Shown: positions 15,735-24,044 of the stretch, in pieces
How positions within the stretch are numbered: position 1 is the stretch's first letter
How the letters are laid out: each line of letters starts with the position of its first letter
Origin: DASSNR01 sp036278935
GTDB taxonomy: Bacteria; Gemmatimonadota; Gemmatimonadetes; Gemmatimonadales; Gemmatimonadaceae
Direction: 5' to 3'
Assembly (NCBI GenBank): GCA_036278935.1
Contig: DASUKA010000030.1
Location: 1-48,078, forward strand
DNA length: 48,078 bases
Notes under the pieces: generated by a model
What the model was told of the DNA's origin: nothing
Seen by the model: the letters and a program-made list of their open reading frames with translations, nothing else
The model's database searches: none
Position numbers and translations under genes: made by a program

Positions 15735-17779
15735 TGAGCCTGCTCTCTCCCTGGTTGCTGCTCGGACTCGGCGCGCTCGCCATACCAGTGCTCGTGCACC
15801 TGATGCACAGGGAGCGGAAGGACGTCGTGTTCTTCCCCTCGCTCATGTTCTTGGAGCGCATTCCGTATCAGGCGGTGCGCCGGCAGCGGATCCGGCACTG
15901 GCTCCTGCTTGTGCTGCGCTGCCTGGCGGTCGTGCTGCTGGTGCTGGCGTTCGCGCGGCCGTTTCTCGCGCGTGCTGGGGCATCGGCGGTCGCCGGCTCC
16001 GGCCGGGCGCGCGACATCGTGATCCTGCTCGACCGCTCGTACAGCATGGACTACGGTGATCGGTGGGCGCGTGCGGTGGCGGCAGCTCGGCACGTGGTGA
16101 CGGGCATGAGCGGTGGTGATCGCGCCGCCGTGGTCTATTTCGCGGGCACGGCGAGCGCCGCCAGTCCGCTCACCGGCGACAAGGCCGTGCTCGTGTCGGC
16201 TATCGACAGCGTGCACCCAACGGCCGGCACGACACGGTACGGCGCGGCGTTACGGCTGGCGGGCCAGATTCTGGGCGACACAGCGCGGCCGCGTCGCGAG
16301 GTGGTGCTCATCTCCGATGCGCAGCGCACCGGGTGGGCGGGACGTCGGATGCCGCGCCTGAGCGCCGGCGCCACGCTCACGCAGATCGACGTGGGAGACA
16401 GCGCGACGGCCGACGTGGCCATCACTGGCGTGGACGTCCGCCACGACGCCGGTGGCGACCGCGCGCAGGTGGTCGTCGCCGCCCGGCTCGCCAATCGGAG
16501 CGCGGATTCGGTGGCGAGGCGCGCTGTCACGCTCGAGGTGAATGGCCGCCAGGTGCAGACACGGTCGGTCGGCCTGAGTGCCAACGGCACTGCCACCGTG
16601 ACCTTCGATGCGATGCGGATTCCCGCCGGCGCGTCGCGTGGCGTGGTTCGCACCGGCGCGGACGCCTTGCGTCGCGATAACGCCTGGTACTTCACCCTCG
16701 GTCGTGCGCGGTCGCTTCCCGTGCTCCTGGTGGAATCGCCCGATGCGCCGAAGGCGGAGGATCTATATATCTCGCATGCATTGGACATCGGCGACCGGCC
16801 ATCGTTCCGTGTGAGCGAGGTGCGCACCACGGGACTGAATGCTGCCGCGTTGCGCGATGCCGCGCTCCTGATCCTGAACGATGCTCCGCTGCCTCATGGC
16901 GAGGCGGGGCGGCGCCTGCTCGCGTTCGTGAAGGGTGGTGGGGGACTGCTGGTGGTCCTGGGCGGCCGGAGCCGGCCGGACGACTGGCCCGCATCCGCAA
17001 GCGAGCTGCTGCCGCATCCGTCCGCGCCCATCGACCGGCTGGCCGATCACGGTGCGATGCTCGGCTTTCTCGATCGCTCGCATCCCGTGTTCGAGCCGTT
17101 CGACGCGCCGCGCAGCGGCGACTTCTCGGCGGCGCGATTCTTCCGCTACTGGAACATGTCGCCCGGCGCCGCGGACCGGCAGCTCGCGCGATTCGACGAT
17201 GGCCACGTTGCCCTGCTGGAGCGGCGGGTCGGTGCCGGCCGCGTGCTGGTGTTGACCTCCGCGCTGGACGGCGTGTGGAACGATCTGCCGGTGCAGCCGG
17301 TCTTTCTTCCGCTGCTGCAGCAGGCTGCCACGTATGCCGCGGCGTATACGCCGGACCGGCCGTGGGTGACTGTGGGAGAGGCCGTGAGGACCGACAGCAG
17401 CGCGGGGCCGGCCGTCGCGATCACCCCATCGGGTGCGCACCGGCGTCTGGGGCGTGGGCGAGGAGGGGCAACGCTGGAGTTCGCCGAGCAGGGCTTCTAT
17501 GAAATCAGGCAGAGCGGCGGCGCGCACGATTCCACGCGCACGGTCGCTGTGAACGTGGATCTTGCCGAATCGGACCTGACGCGGCTCGACAGCCAGCTCT
17601 TCGCCACCGCCGTAGCTCCGAGCGGCGGACCGCGTGCGCACGCGGACGCATTGGCGCAACTCACGCCGGCCGACCTGGAGCGTCGTCAGAGCGTGTGGTG
17701 GTACCTGTTGGTGGCGGCGCTCCTGCTTATGGGAGCGGAGACAGTGGTGGCGAACCGGTTATCGCGCACGGCGCGCTGA
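15734..17779 (+). CDS. BatA/VWA domain membrane protein
   Basis: A 681-residue membrane protein. The N-terminal BatA domain (LLSPWLLLGLGALAIPVLVHL, FPSLMFLERIP) has membrane helices at about 4-22 and 55-75. A VWA domain with intact MIDAS follows (D100, S102, S104 in LLDRSYSM). The central part has a glutamine-amidotransferase-like section (VKGGGGLLVVLGGRSRPDDW), then a beta-rich region and a C-terminal helix (WWYLLVAALLLMGAETVV). Architecture repeats that of the first gene of the block, suggesting the two are paralogues or partners. Its start overlaps the DUF58 stop. Likely a periplasm-facing component of the MoxR complex. Confidence 0.9.
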   Translation: MSLLSPWLLLGLGALAIPVLVHLMHRERKDVVFFPSLMFLERIPYQAVRRQRIRHWLLLVLRCLAVVLLVLAFARPFLARAGASAVAGSGRARDIVILLDRSYSMDYGDRWARAVAAARHVVTGMSGGDRAAVVYFAGTASAASPLTGDKAVLVSAIDSVHPTAGTTRYGAALRLAGQILGDTARPRREVVLISDAQRTGWAGRRMPRLSAGATLTQIDVGDSATADVAITGVDVRHDAGGDRAQVVVAARLANRSADSVARRAVTLEVNGRQVQTRSVGLSANGTATVTFDAMRIPAGASRGVVRTGADALRRDNAWYFTLGRARSLPVLLVESPDAPKAEDLYISHALDIGDRPSFRVSEVRTTGLNAAALRDAALLILNDAPLPHGEAGRRLLAFVKGGGGLLVVLGGRSRPDDWPASASELLPHPSAPIDRLADHGAMLGFLDRSHPVFEPFDAPRSGDFSAARFFRYWNMSPGAADRQLARFDDGHVALLERRVGAGRVLVLTSALDGVWNDLPVQPVFLPLLQQAATYAAAYTPDRPWVTVGEAVRTDSSAGPAVAITPSGAHRRLGRGRGGATLEFAEQGFYEIRQSGGAHDSTRTVAVNVDLAESDLTRLDSQLFATAVAPSGGPRAHADALAQLTPADLERRQSVWWYLLVAALLLMGAETVVANRLSRTAR

Positions 17780-17806
17780 TTGCTCGCCGAGCATACGGGG
17801 GAGCGT

Positions 17807-20800
17807 ATGGCCAGCATATTCGAGAGATCGGTGTCCGAGAGGAGCTTGGCGGCCGCGATCGCGCGGGTGCGTGCCCGCTGGCGGCTGCGGCTGTTGGCGC
17901 GCGGGGCGGCGATCGTCGTCGGCGCCGCGCTGCTGGCCCTGCTGATGGGACCGTGGGTCATGCAGCGCTTCCGCTTCGACCCAGCGGTGGTCACCGGCGT
18001 GCGCATCGCGACGTACGTCGTGCTTGCGCTGTTGGCGGTATGGTATCTCGTGCTGCCTCTGATGCGGCGCGTGAGCGAGACCCAGGTGGCACTCTACCTC
18101 GAGGAGCACGAGCCGTCACTGGATGCGGTGGTGCTGAGCGCTGTGGACACGAGCATGCATGCGGCGCCGCCGTCGGCGCGCTCCGCGCGGCTCGTGGACC
18201 GGCTGGTGGAATCGGCGGTCTCGCGCATGAGAGCCATCGGGGGCGGCGCGCGCATCGAAGCCGGAAGCCTGCTCACCTCACTGTGCGTGCTGGCCGCCAT
18301 GCTCGTGGCCGGGATGCTCTTCCTTGCGTGGGGCCCCGCCTTCGTGCGCACCGGCGCTGGTCTCATGGCGGCCCCATGGCGGAGCGCCGTGGCGGCGCGC
18401 CCGTACTTCATCACGGTGGATCCGGGCAACGCCACCGTCGCGCGCGGGGGCGACCAGGCCATCCGCGCGCGGTTGCACGGCTTTGCGGCGGGGGCAACGG
18501 CGATCTCGCTGCAGCGCGGCACGGAAGGCGCTTGGACACGGCTGCCCATGAGTGCGGGTACCGACTCCAGCACCTTCACCATCCGCCTGTTCGACCTCGC
18601 CGCGCCAACGGCCTACTATGTGGAAGCGAGCGGTGTGCGCTCCCCGGTCTTTCACCTGGACGTGCGCGCGCTCCCCTACGTGCACACGCTTGCACTCGAG
18701 TATCACTACCCGGCGTACACCGGGCTCGCTACCGAGACCGTCAAGCACGGCGGCGACATTGCCGCGCCCCTGGGCACGGCGGTCATCGTGCACGCCACCA
18801 CGACCATGCCGGTGACGGGCGGGCGCCTCATCATCGAGGGGAAGCCTGACGTCCCCATGACGCTGAGTGCCGATGGCACGCTCAGCGGAACGATCGCGGT
18901 CACCGCGAAGGGCTTCTACCGGATCGCGCTCCAAACGACCGGGGGACAGCTGGTTCCGGGCTCGCTCAATTACGTGATCGACGTCCTGGATGACAACGGG
19001 CCCACCGTGGCCTTCCTCAAGCCGGGGCGCGACGCGCGCGTCACGCCGGTGGAGGAAGTATTCACCGAGGTCGAAGCGACGGACGACTACGGACTGGCAT
19101 CCGTCGATCTGCACTACTCCGTGAACGGCGGCCCCGAACGCTCAGTGCCCCTCCTCGCGCGCGGTACGCGCCGCACCGATGTCGTTGCTGGCCACACCTT
19201 CTTCCTCGAGGATCTGGGGCTCGCGCCCGGCGATCTCGTGTCCTATTACGCACAGGCGAGGGACAACGACAGCCTCACGGGCGGCACCGTGGCGAAGACG
19301 GACATCTATTTCCTGAACGTCCGCCCGTTCGAGCAGCAGTACTCGCAGTCGCAGCAGGCGCCAGGGCAGGGCAACGGCGACCAGAACAACCCGGGCGAGC
19401 TGTCGCAGCGGGAGAGAGAGATCATCGCCGCCACGTTCAAGGTGGATCGCGACCACGCCCGGATGTCGTCGAGCGACCTGCGTGACAACTTCGCGACGCT
19501 GCTCCTGTCGCAGGCGCGGCTGCGCTCGCAGGTCGACACGCTGGTGCAGCGACTCGTCGGGCGCGGCATCGTGGCGCGCGACTCCAGCTTCCAGCGCATC
19601 GCCGAGGAGCTGCCCAGGGCGGCGACGGAGATGCGCTCAGCCGAAGCACAGCTCGGTACGCGGAAAGTGCACCAGGCCCTCGGCCCCGAGGAGCGCGCGC
19701 TGCAACATCTCCAGCGGGCCGAAGCGGTGTTTCGCAAGATCCAGGTCCAGTTCGGCACGAGCGGCGGCGGTGGAGCTGAGCAGCCGAACGCGGATGATCT
19801 GGCCGACCTGTTCGAGCTACAGCAGGATCAGCTGCGCAATCAGTACGAGACCGAGAACCACGCGTCGCAGCAGTCCGAGGATGACGCGGTGGACGAAATG
19901 GCGGAAAAGCTCAAGCAGCTCGCCGCGCGCCAGCAACAGGAGATGGAGCGGCTGCGGGGCTCCGCGGCGGGGGCATCGGAGTCGTCCGGCGGCGGGAGCG
20001 CGCAGCGCCAGATGGCGGATCAGACGGAGCAGATGGCGCGCCGTCTCGAGCGACTCTCGCACGAGCAGCCCGCCAATCGCGAGTTGCGCGAGAGCGTCCA
20101 GCGGCTGCGAGAGGCCGCCAACGCCATGCGTCGCGCCGCGAGCAGTGCGGGCGACGGCGGAGCCAGCCAGTCAGCCTCCGCACTCCAGCGGCTGAACGAG
20201 GCGCAACGCCTCCTGGACGAGAACCAACAGGGACGCGGCGCGCGCGATGCCGCCGACGTGGCGCAGCGCGCCGAGCGAATCGCCAACGAGCAGCGGACGA
20301 TCCAGCAGGAGATCGCGCGGATGGGCGCGGCCGGTGGCGCGGACAGCGCTGGTCCTATGCAGCAGGTGACGGAGCGCCAGGACACGCTGGCCGGGAATAT
20401 CGACGAGCTGCAGTCCCGTCTCGATCGTCTGTCGCGGAACACGCGACGTGACCAGCCTGATGCGTCGCGCAAGTTGCAGCAGGCCGCGGACGGCATTCGT
20501 CGTGGCCGTCTGTCCGATCAGGTGCGCTACTCGAAGGGACTGGTGCAGAGCGGCGCTTCGGACTACGCGAAGTCCTTCGAGCAGCAGCTCACGCAGGAGA
20601 CGGATTCGCTGCGCCAGCAGGTGGCGGATGCGGCCGACGCTCTGCGGCGGGCGGGCAAGGAGCAGCAGCAGGCGCAGCGCGCGCTCGAGCAGGCACATGA
20701 TCTCGTCCGCGGCCTCCAGTCGCTGGAAGACCGTACGCGCCAGGCCCGGCTTGCCGCGGGCGGAGCGGAGCGGGGGAGCGCGGATAGCGCGAACGGCGGC

Positions 20801-21424
20801 ACACGGGTGGCGGGCGCGCGAGGTAGCGCCCAGCCTCGGCTCGGCCAGTCGTCATCGGGGCAGCCTGGCCAGTCCAGCCAGTCCGGGCAGTCGGGCCAGC
20901 CCGGTCAGTCGGGCCAGCCCGGTCAGTCGGGCCAGCGGGGTCAGGCTGGGCAAGCGGGCCAGACCGGGCAATCGGGTCAAACCGGGCAATCGGCGCAGGG
21001 CGCGCGCTCGGGCGGAGCGCTCGGTGGGGGAGGGATGGGCCCCGCACGCGGAGGGGCAACGGGCCGGCTCGGGCGCGAGGACGTGCGGCAGTTCGCACGT
21101 GAGTATCGCGAGCGGCGCTCGGAGGCCGAAGCGCTGCGGCGGGAGCTGCAACAGCAGGGGCTCGAGACAGGCGACCTCGACCGCGCCATCGCGCGGATGC
21201 GCGCCCTCGGGGTGGAGAGCAGCTACGAGAACCAGGCGGAGTTCGACCGGTTGCAGTCGTCCGTCACCGAGCGCGTGAAGGAGTTCGAGTTCGTGCTGCG
21301 CCGCGCCATGCATGCCGACAGTGCATCACGTCCCGCTCTGGGGAGCACTGCCGGCGTTCCGGACCGCTTCAAGGAGCTGGTGGCCCAGTATTACCGGTCG
21401 CTGGGAAAGACCAAAACCCCGTAA
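17807..21424 (+). CDS. Large DUF4175-like coiled-coil membrane protein
   Basis: A 1205-residue protein. Two membrane helices lie near the N-terminus (about 30-52 and 70-90) and a third at about 160-185. A beta-rich periplasmic part follows up to about residue 510, then long glutamine/arginine/glutamate-rich helices (about 530-960) that should form coiled coils. A low-complexity SGQ/PGQ repeat lies at about 1012-1065, and a final helical segment ends the protein. This matches the DUF4175 layout seen beside MoxR/BatA genes. The ATG at 17807 follows GGGGGAG; a TTG nine codons earlier, directly after the previous stop, is an alternative. Last gene of the block; it converges on the molybdenum-hydroxylase operon. 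Confidence 0.8.
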   Translation: MASIFERSVSERSLAAAIARVRARWRLRLLARGAAIVVGAALLALLMGPWVMQRFRFDPAVVTGVRIATYVVLALLAVWYLVLPLMRRVSETQVALYLEEHEPSLDAVVLSAVDTSMHAAPPSARSARLVDRLVESAVSRMRAIGGGARIEAGSLLTSLCVLAAMLVAGMLFLAWGPAFVRTGAGLMAAPWRSAVAARPYFITVDPGNATVARGGDQAIRARLHGFAAGATAISLQRGTEGAWTRLPMSAGTDSSTFTIRLFDLAAPTAYYVEASGVRSPVFHLDVRALPYVHTLALEYHYPAYTGLATETVKHGGDIAAPLGTAVIVHATTTMPVTGGRLIIEGKPDVPMTLSADGTLSGTIAVTAKGFYRIALQTTGGQLVPGSLNYVIDVLDDNGPTVAFLKPGRDARVTPVEEVFTEVEATDDYGLASVDLHYSVNGGPERSVPLLARGTRRTDVVAGHTFFLEDLGLAPGDLVSYYAQARDNDSLTGGTVAKTDIYFLNVRPFEQQYSQSQQAPGQGNGDQNNPGELSQREREIIAATFKVDRDHARMSSSDLRDNFATLLLSQARLRSQVDTLVQRLVGRGIVARDSSFQRIAEELPRAATEMRSAEAQLGTRKVHQALGPEERALQHLQRAEAVFRKIQVQFGTSGGGGAEQPNADDLADLFELQQDQLRNQYETENHASQQSEDDAVDEMAEKLKQLAARQQQEMERLRGSAAGASESSGGGSAQRQMADQTEQMARRLERLSHEQPANRELRESVQRLREAANAMRRAASSAGDGGASQSASALQRLNEAQRLLDENQQGRGARDAADVAQRAERIANEQRTIQQEIARMGAAGGADSAGPMQQVTERQDTLAGNIDELQSRLDRLSRNTRRDQPDASRKLQQAADGIRRGRLSDQVRYSKGLVQSGASDYAKSFEQQLTQETDSLRQQVADAADALRRAGKEQQQAQRALEQAHDLVRGLQSLEDRTRQARLAAGGAERGSADSANGGTRVAGARGSAQPRLGQSSSGQPGQSSQSGQSGQPGQSGQPGQSGQRGQAGQAGQTGQSGQTGQSAQGARSGGALGGGGMGPARGGATGRLGREDVRQFAREYRERRSEAEALRRELQQQGLETGDLDRAIARMRALGVESSYENQAEFDRLQSSVTERVKEFEFVLRRAMHADSASRPALGSTAGVPDRFKELVAQYYRSLGKTKTP
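20843..21000 (+). repeat. In-frame tandem repeat encoding SGQ/PGQ triplets
   Basis: About seventeen degenerate nine-base units of the type TCG/CCC-GG-CAG encode repeated (S/P/T/A)GQ. Units near 20890-20940 are almost identical (CAGTCGGGCCAGCCCGGT occurs in tandem). The reading frame is kept, so it is a flexible linker inside the DUF4175-like protein. Its length may vary between strains by slippage. Confidence 0.8.
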
Positions 21425-21466
21425 GGGGGTCGCGCATGCCGCCTTGGTGGGCGCCGCGCGGCGAGG

Positions 21467-23566
21467 CTACGTGCCGTTGCTCGGTCCGGTCGCCAGCGCG
21501 ACGCCGCCGCGCGCCATGGGCAGCGCGCGCGGGCGGACGCCGCACGCATCGAAGATCGCCGCCCCCACCGCCGGCGCCAGCGCCATGATGGGCGCCTCGC
21601 CGGCGCCGAAGGAGGGCGCGTCCTTGCGGTCGACGAGCACCACATCGATGGCCGGCACGTCGGCAAAGCGAGGCACGCGGTACTCCGACAGATGCGCGTT
21701 GCGAATGACGCCATGGTCGAAGTCGATGGCCTCGAACAGCGCGCCGCCGATGCCCTGCACCAGCGCGCCCGCAACCTGGCTGCGCAGGCCGTCGGGGTTC
21801 ACGATCGCGCCGCAGTCAAACGCCGACACCGCGCGGACGATGCGCACCGCGCCGCTCCCCGCGTCCACCGCCACCTCTGCGCAGGTGGCCACGTAGCCGC
21901 CCTTCTCGAACCCGCCCGCGATCCCCACGCCGTGGCCGGCCACGGTGGGCCGTCCCCACCCGAAGCGATCGGCGGCGGCCTGAAAGGCCGCACGCAGCCG
22001 GGCATCGTCCAGATTCCGCAGCCGAAACTCGAGTGGATCCATCCCGCACTCGTGCGCGAGCTCGTTCACGTGCGTCTCGCGCGCAAAATGGTTGGCCGTC
22101 GCGGCGAGTGCGCGGTACGATCCCTGACGCAGCGGCGGCTCGCTCGGGTGGAAGGTCACGCGCTGATTCGCGATCGCGTACATCGGCCGGATCGCGGCGG
22201 GCCCCGAGTTGTAGTTGTCGAATACCCAGGCAGTGATCGTCCCGTCGCGGCGCGTGCCGGCGCTCACGTCGATCACGCCCGCCGGCCGGAAGTAGGCCCA
22301 GCGGAATTCCTCTTCGCGCGTCCAGATGAGCTTCACCGGCCGGCCGGCGGCGCATGCGATGCGCGCCGCCTCGACCGCGGCCTCGCCGGTATGCTTGCCG
22401 CCGTAGCCGCCGCCCGTATCCGGCACGATCACGCGAACGCGCGACACCGGGAGCCCGCACGCGCGCGCAAGCTCTTCGCGCACGGCAAAGGAGCGCTGCG
22501 TGCCGGTGGAAACTGTAAGGCGATCACCCTCCGCATCGCGCGACCATTCGGCGAGTGCGGCGCGCGGCTCGAGCGGCACGTGCGCGATATAGGCCACCGT
22601 ATAGCGCCGCGTGAGACGCAGCTCCGACTCGGCGAGCGCCGCGTCAACGTCACCGCGTATGAACGGCGAGGTGCCTCCGAACCAGCCGTGCTGTGCGCTC
22701 GGGTCGGCCGGGCGCGTGCGCACCACGTAGTCATAGATGTCGCGCGAAGAGGGCCGCGGTCCGCTTGCCGGCTTCCACGTAGCGTGCAGAGCGGCCAGTG
22801 CGCGCTCCGCCTGGATGCTGCTCGGCGCCGCGACGCCCACGAAGTCACCCTCGTGCACCACGACGACGCCCGGCATTGCCTCGGCTCCTCGCCCGTCGAA
22901 CGTTGAGAGCGCGGCTCCCACAGAGGGAGGACGCAGCACCTTGGCGTGGAGCATCCCTGGTCGCGCGAGGTCCGTGGTGTACTGATGGCGACCCGTGACC
23001 ATGTCGCGCGCGCCGACGCGCGATGTCGCCCTGCCGGCAACGGACCAGCGCTCGGCGGGCGTGAGCGCGACATCGTCACGTACGGCTTCGGTGAGCCGGC
23101 GTCCGGCCGTGAGCTCACCATATCCCACCGTGCAATGCGTGCGCGGGTCCGTCACCTGGCCGTTCGCGGCGTGGAGCGTGGCTGCGTCAACGTTCCATCG
23201 CGCTGCGGCGAGCCCGATCAGCACCGTGCGCGCCGCTGCCGCAACCTTGCGCAGTTGCGTGCCCATCTGCGGCGTCGAGCGGCTACCGAAGGTGCCCATG
23301 TCGTAGGGCGTGAGGTCGGTGTCGCCCATCACCATGCGAATGTCGGTGAAGGAGACGCGCAGCTCGGCCGCAACCTCCTGCGCGAGCGAGGTCCGGATGC
23401 CTTGTCCCACCTCCACCTTCCCGGTGTAGACCGTCACCACCCCGTCGCTGCCGATGTGCAGCCATGCGCCGATCTCTTCGGGCGGCTCCCGCGCCTCCTC
23501 TCGCGCGGGCGTCGCGATGGGCGCCTCGGATTCGGCGGTGCCGCCGGATCGGCGATGGCTGCTCAT
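21467..23566 (-). CDS. Molybdopterin-binding subunit of a xanthine-dehydrogenase-family hydroxylase
   Basis: A 699-residue large subunit of the molybdenum hydroxylase family. Visible markers are GKVEVGQGIRTSLAQ (49-63), the MGTFGSRSTP segment, the GGGYGGKH cofactor loop (about residue 390) and the active-site glutamate E657 in GAGEAPIM. Size and order suit the two-subunit type (isoquinoline 1-oxidoreductase or nicotinate/aldehyde dehydrogenase, IorB/NdhB-like). The substrate cannot be told. It follows the 2Fe-2S subunit after four bases; no FAD-binding middle subunit and no XdhC-type maturation gene lie nearby, so electrons probably pass to a cytochrome or other carrier. No obvious export signal. 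Confidence 0.9.
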   Translation of the reverse strand: MSSHRRSGGTAESEAPIATPAREEAREPPEEIGAWLHIGSDGVVTVYTGKVEVGQGIRTSLAQEVAAELRVSFTDIRMVMGDTDLTPYDMGTFGSRSTPQMGTQLRKVAAAARTVLIGLAAARWNVDAATLHAANGQVTDPRTHCTVGYGELTAGRRLTEAVRDDVALTPAERWSVAGRATSRVGARDMVTGRHQYTTDLARPGMLHAKVLRPPSVGAALSTFDGRGAEAMPGVVVVHEGDFVGVAAPSSIQAERALAALHATWKPASGPRPSSRDIYDYVVRTRPADPSAQHGWFGGTSPFIRGDVDAALAESELRLTRRYTVAYIAHVPLEPRAALAEWSRDAEGDRLTVSTGTQRSFAVREELARACGLPVSRVRVIVPDTGGGYGGKHTGEAAVEAARIACAAGRPVKLIWTREEEFRWAYFRPAGVIDVSAGTRRDGTITAWVFDNYNSGPAAIRPMYAIANQRVTFHPSEPPLRQGSYRALAATANHFARETHVNELAHECGMDPLEFRLRNLDDARLRAAFQAAADRFGWGRPTVAGHGVGIAGGFEKGGYVATCAEVAVDAGSGAVRIVRAVSAFDCGAIVNPDGLRSQVAGALVQGIGGALFEAIDFDHGVIRNAHLSEYRVPRFADVPAIDVVLVDRKDAPSFGAGEAPIMALAPAVGAAIFDACGVRPRALPMARGGVALATGPSNGT

Positions 23567-23570
23567 GACG

Positions 23571-24041
23571 TCACCCGCCCGTCGTGGTGTGTGCTGCGCG
23601 ACGGATTGCCGCGATGATGCGCGGATAGCCGCCGCACCGGCAGATATTCCCCTGCATCCCGCGAACGATATCGTCCACCGAGGGCGCCGGCATCTGGTCG
23701 AGCAGCACGGCGGCGGCCATGATCATTCCGGGCGTGCAGTAACCGCACTGCAGCGCGCCCTCGTCCAGAAAGGCCTGTTGCAACGGATGGAGATGGCCAT
23801 CCTGTTCGAGTCCCTCGATGGTTGTCACGGCGTGACCGACCACGGCAGAAACCGGAGTCGTGCACGCACGCACCGCATTCGCGCCGACGCGCACCGTGCA
23901 CGCGCCGCATTCTCCCTCGCCGCATCCGGGCTTGGCGCCCGTGAGCGAGAGCGCCTCGCGGAGCACGCTCAGGAGGCTCTGGTCAGGCTCGGCGTTCACT
24001 GCGTGCCGTTCCCCATTCACGGTCAACTCGATGCGCATCAT
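23571..24041 (-). CDS. (2Fe-2S)-binding subunit of the molybdenum hydroxylase
   Basis: A 156-residue iron-sulfur subunit with all eight cluster cysteines. The plant-ferredoxin-type site is C40, C45, C48 and C60 (CGEGECGAC). The helical-domain site is C99, C102, C134 and C136 (CGYC, CRC). It passes electrons from the molybdenum centre of the next gene product. The usual fusion or neighbour with FAD is absent. Two ATG codons in tandem (24036-24041) both suit as start. It begins three bases after the stop of the TonB-plug fusion gene, so the three genes form one operon. Confidence 0.94.
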   Translation of the reverse strand: MMRIELTVNGERHAVNAEPDQSLLSVLREALSLTGAKPGCGEGECGACTVRVGANAVRACTTPVSAVVGHAVTTIEGLEQDGHLHPLQQAFLDEGALQCGYCTPGMIMAAAVLLDQMPAPSVDDIVRGMQGNICRCGGYPRIIAAIRRAAHTTTGG

Positions 24042-24044
24042 GTG

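Noticed and set aside
20843..21000. CRISPR-like regular repeat
   Set aside because: Units are nine bases, contiguous, in frame and code for SGQ. There are no spacers.
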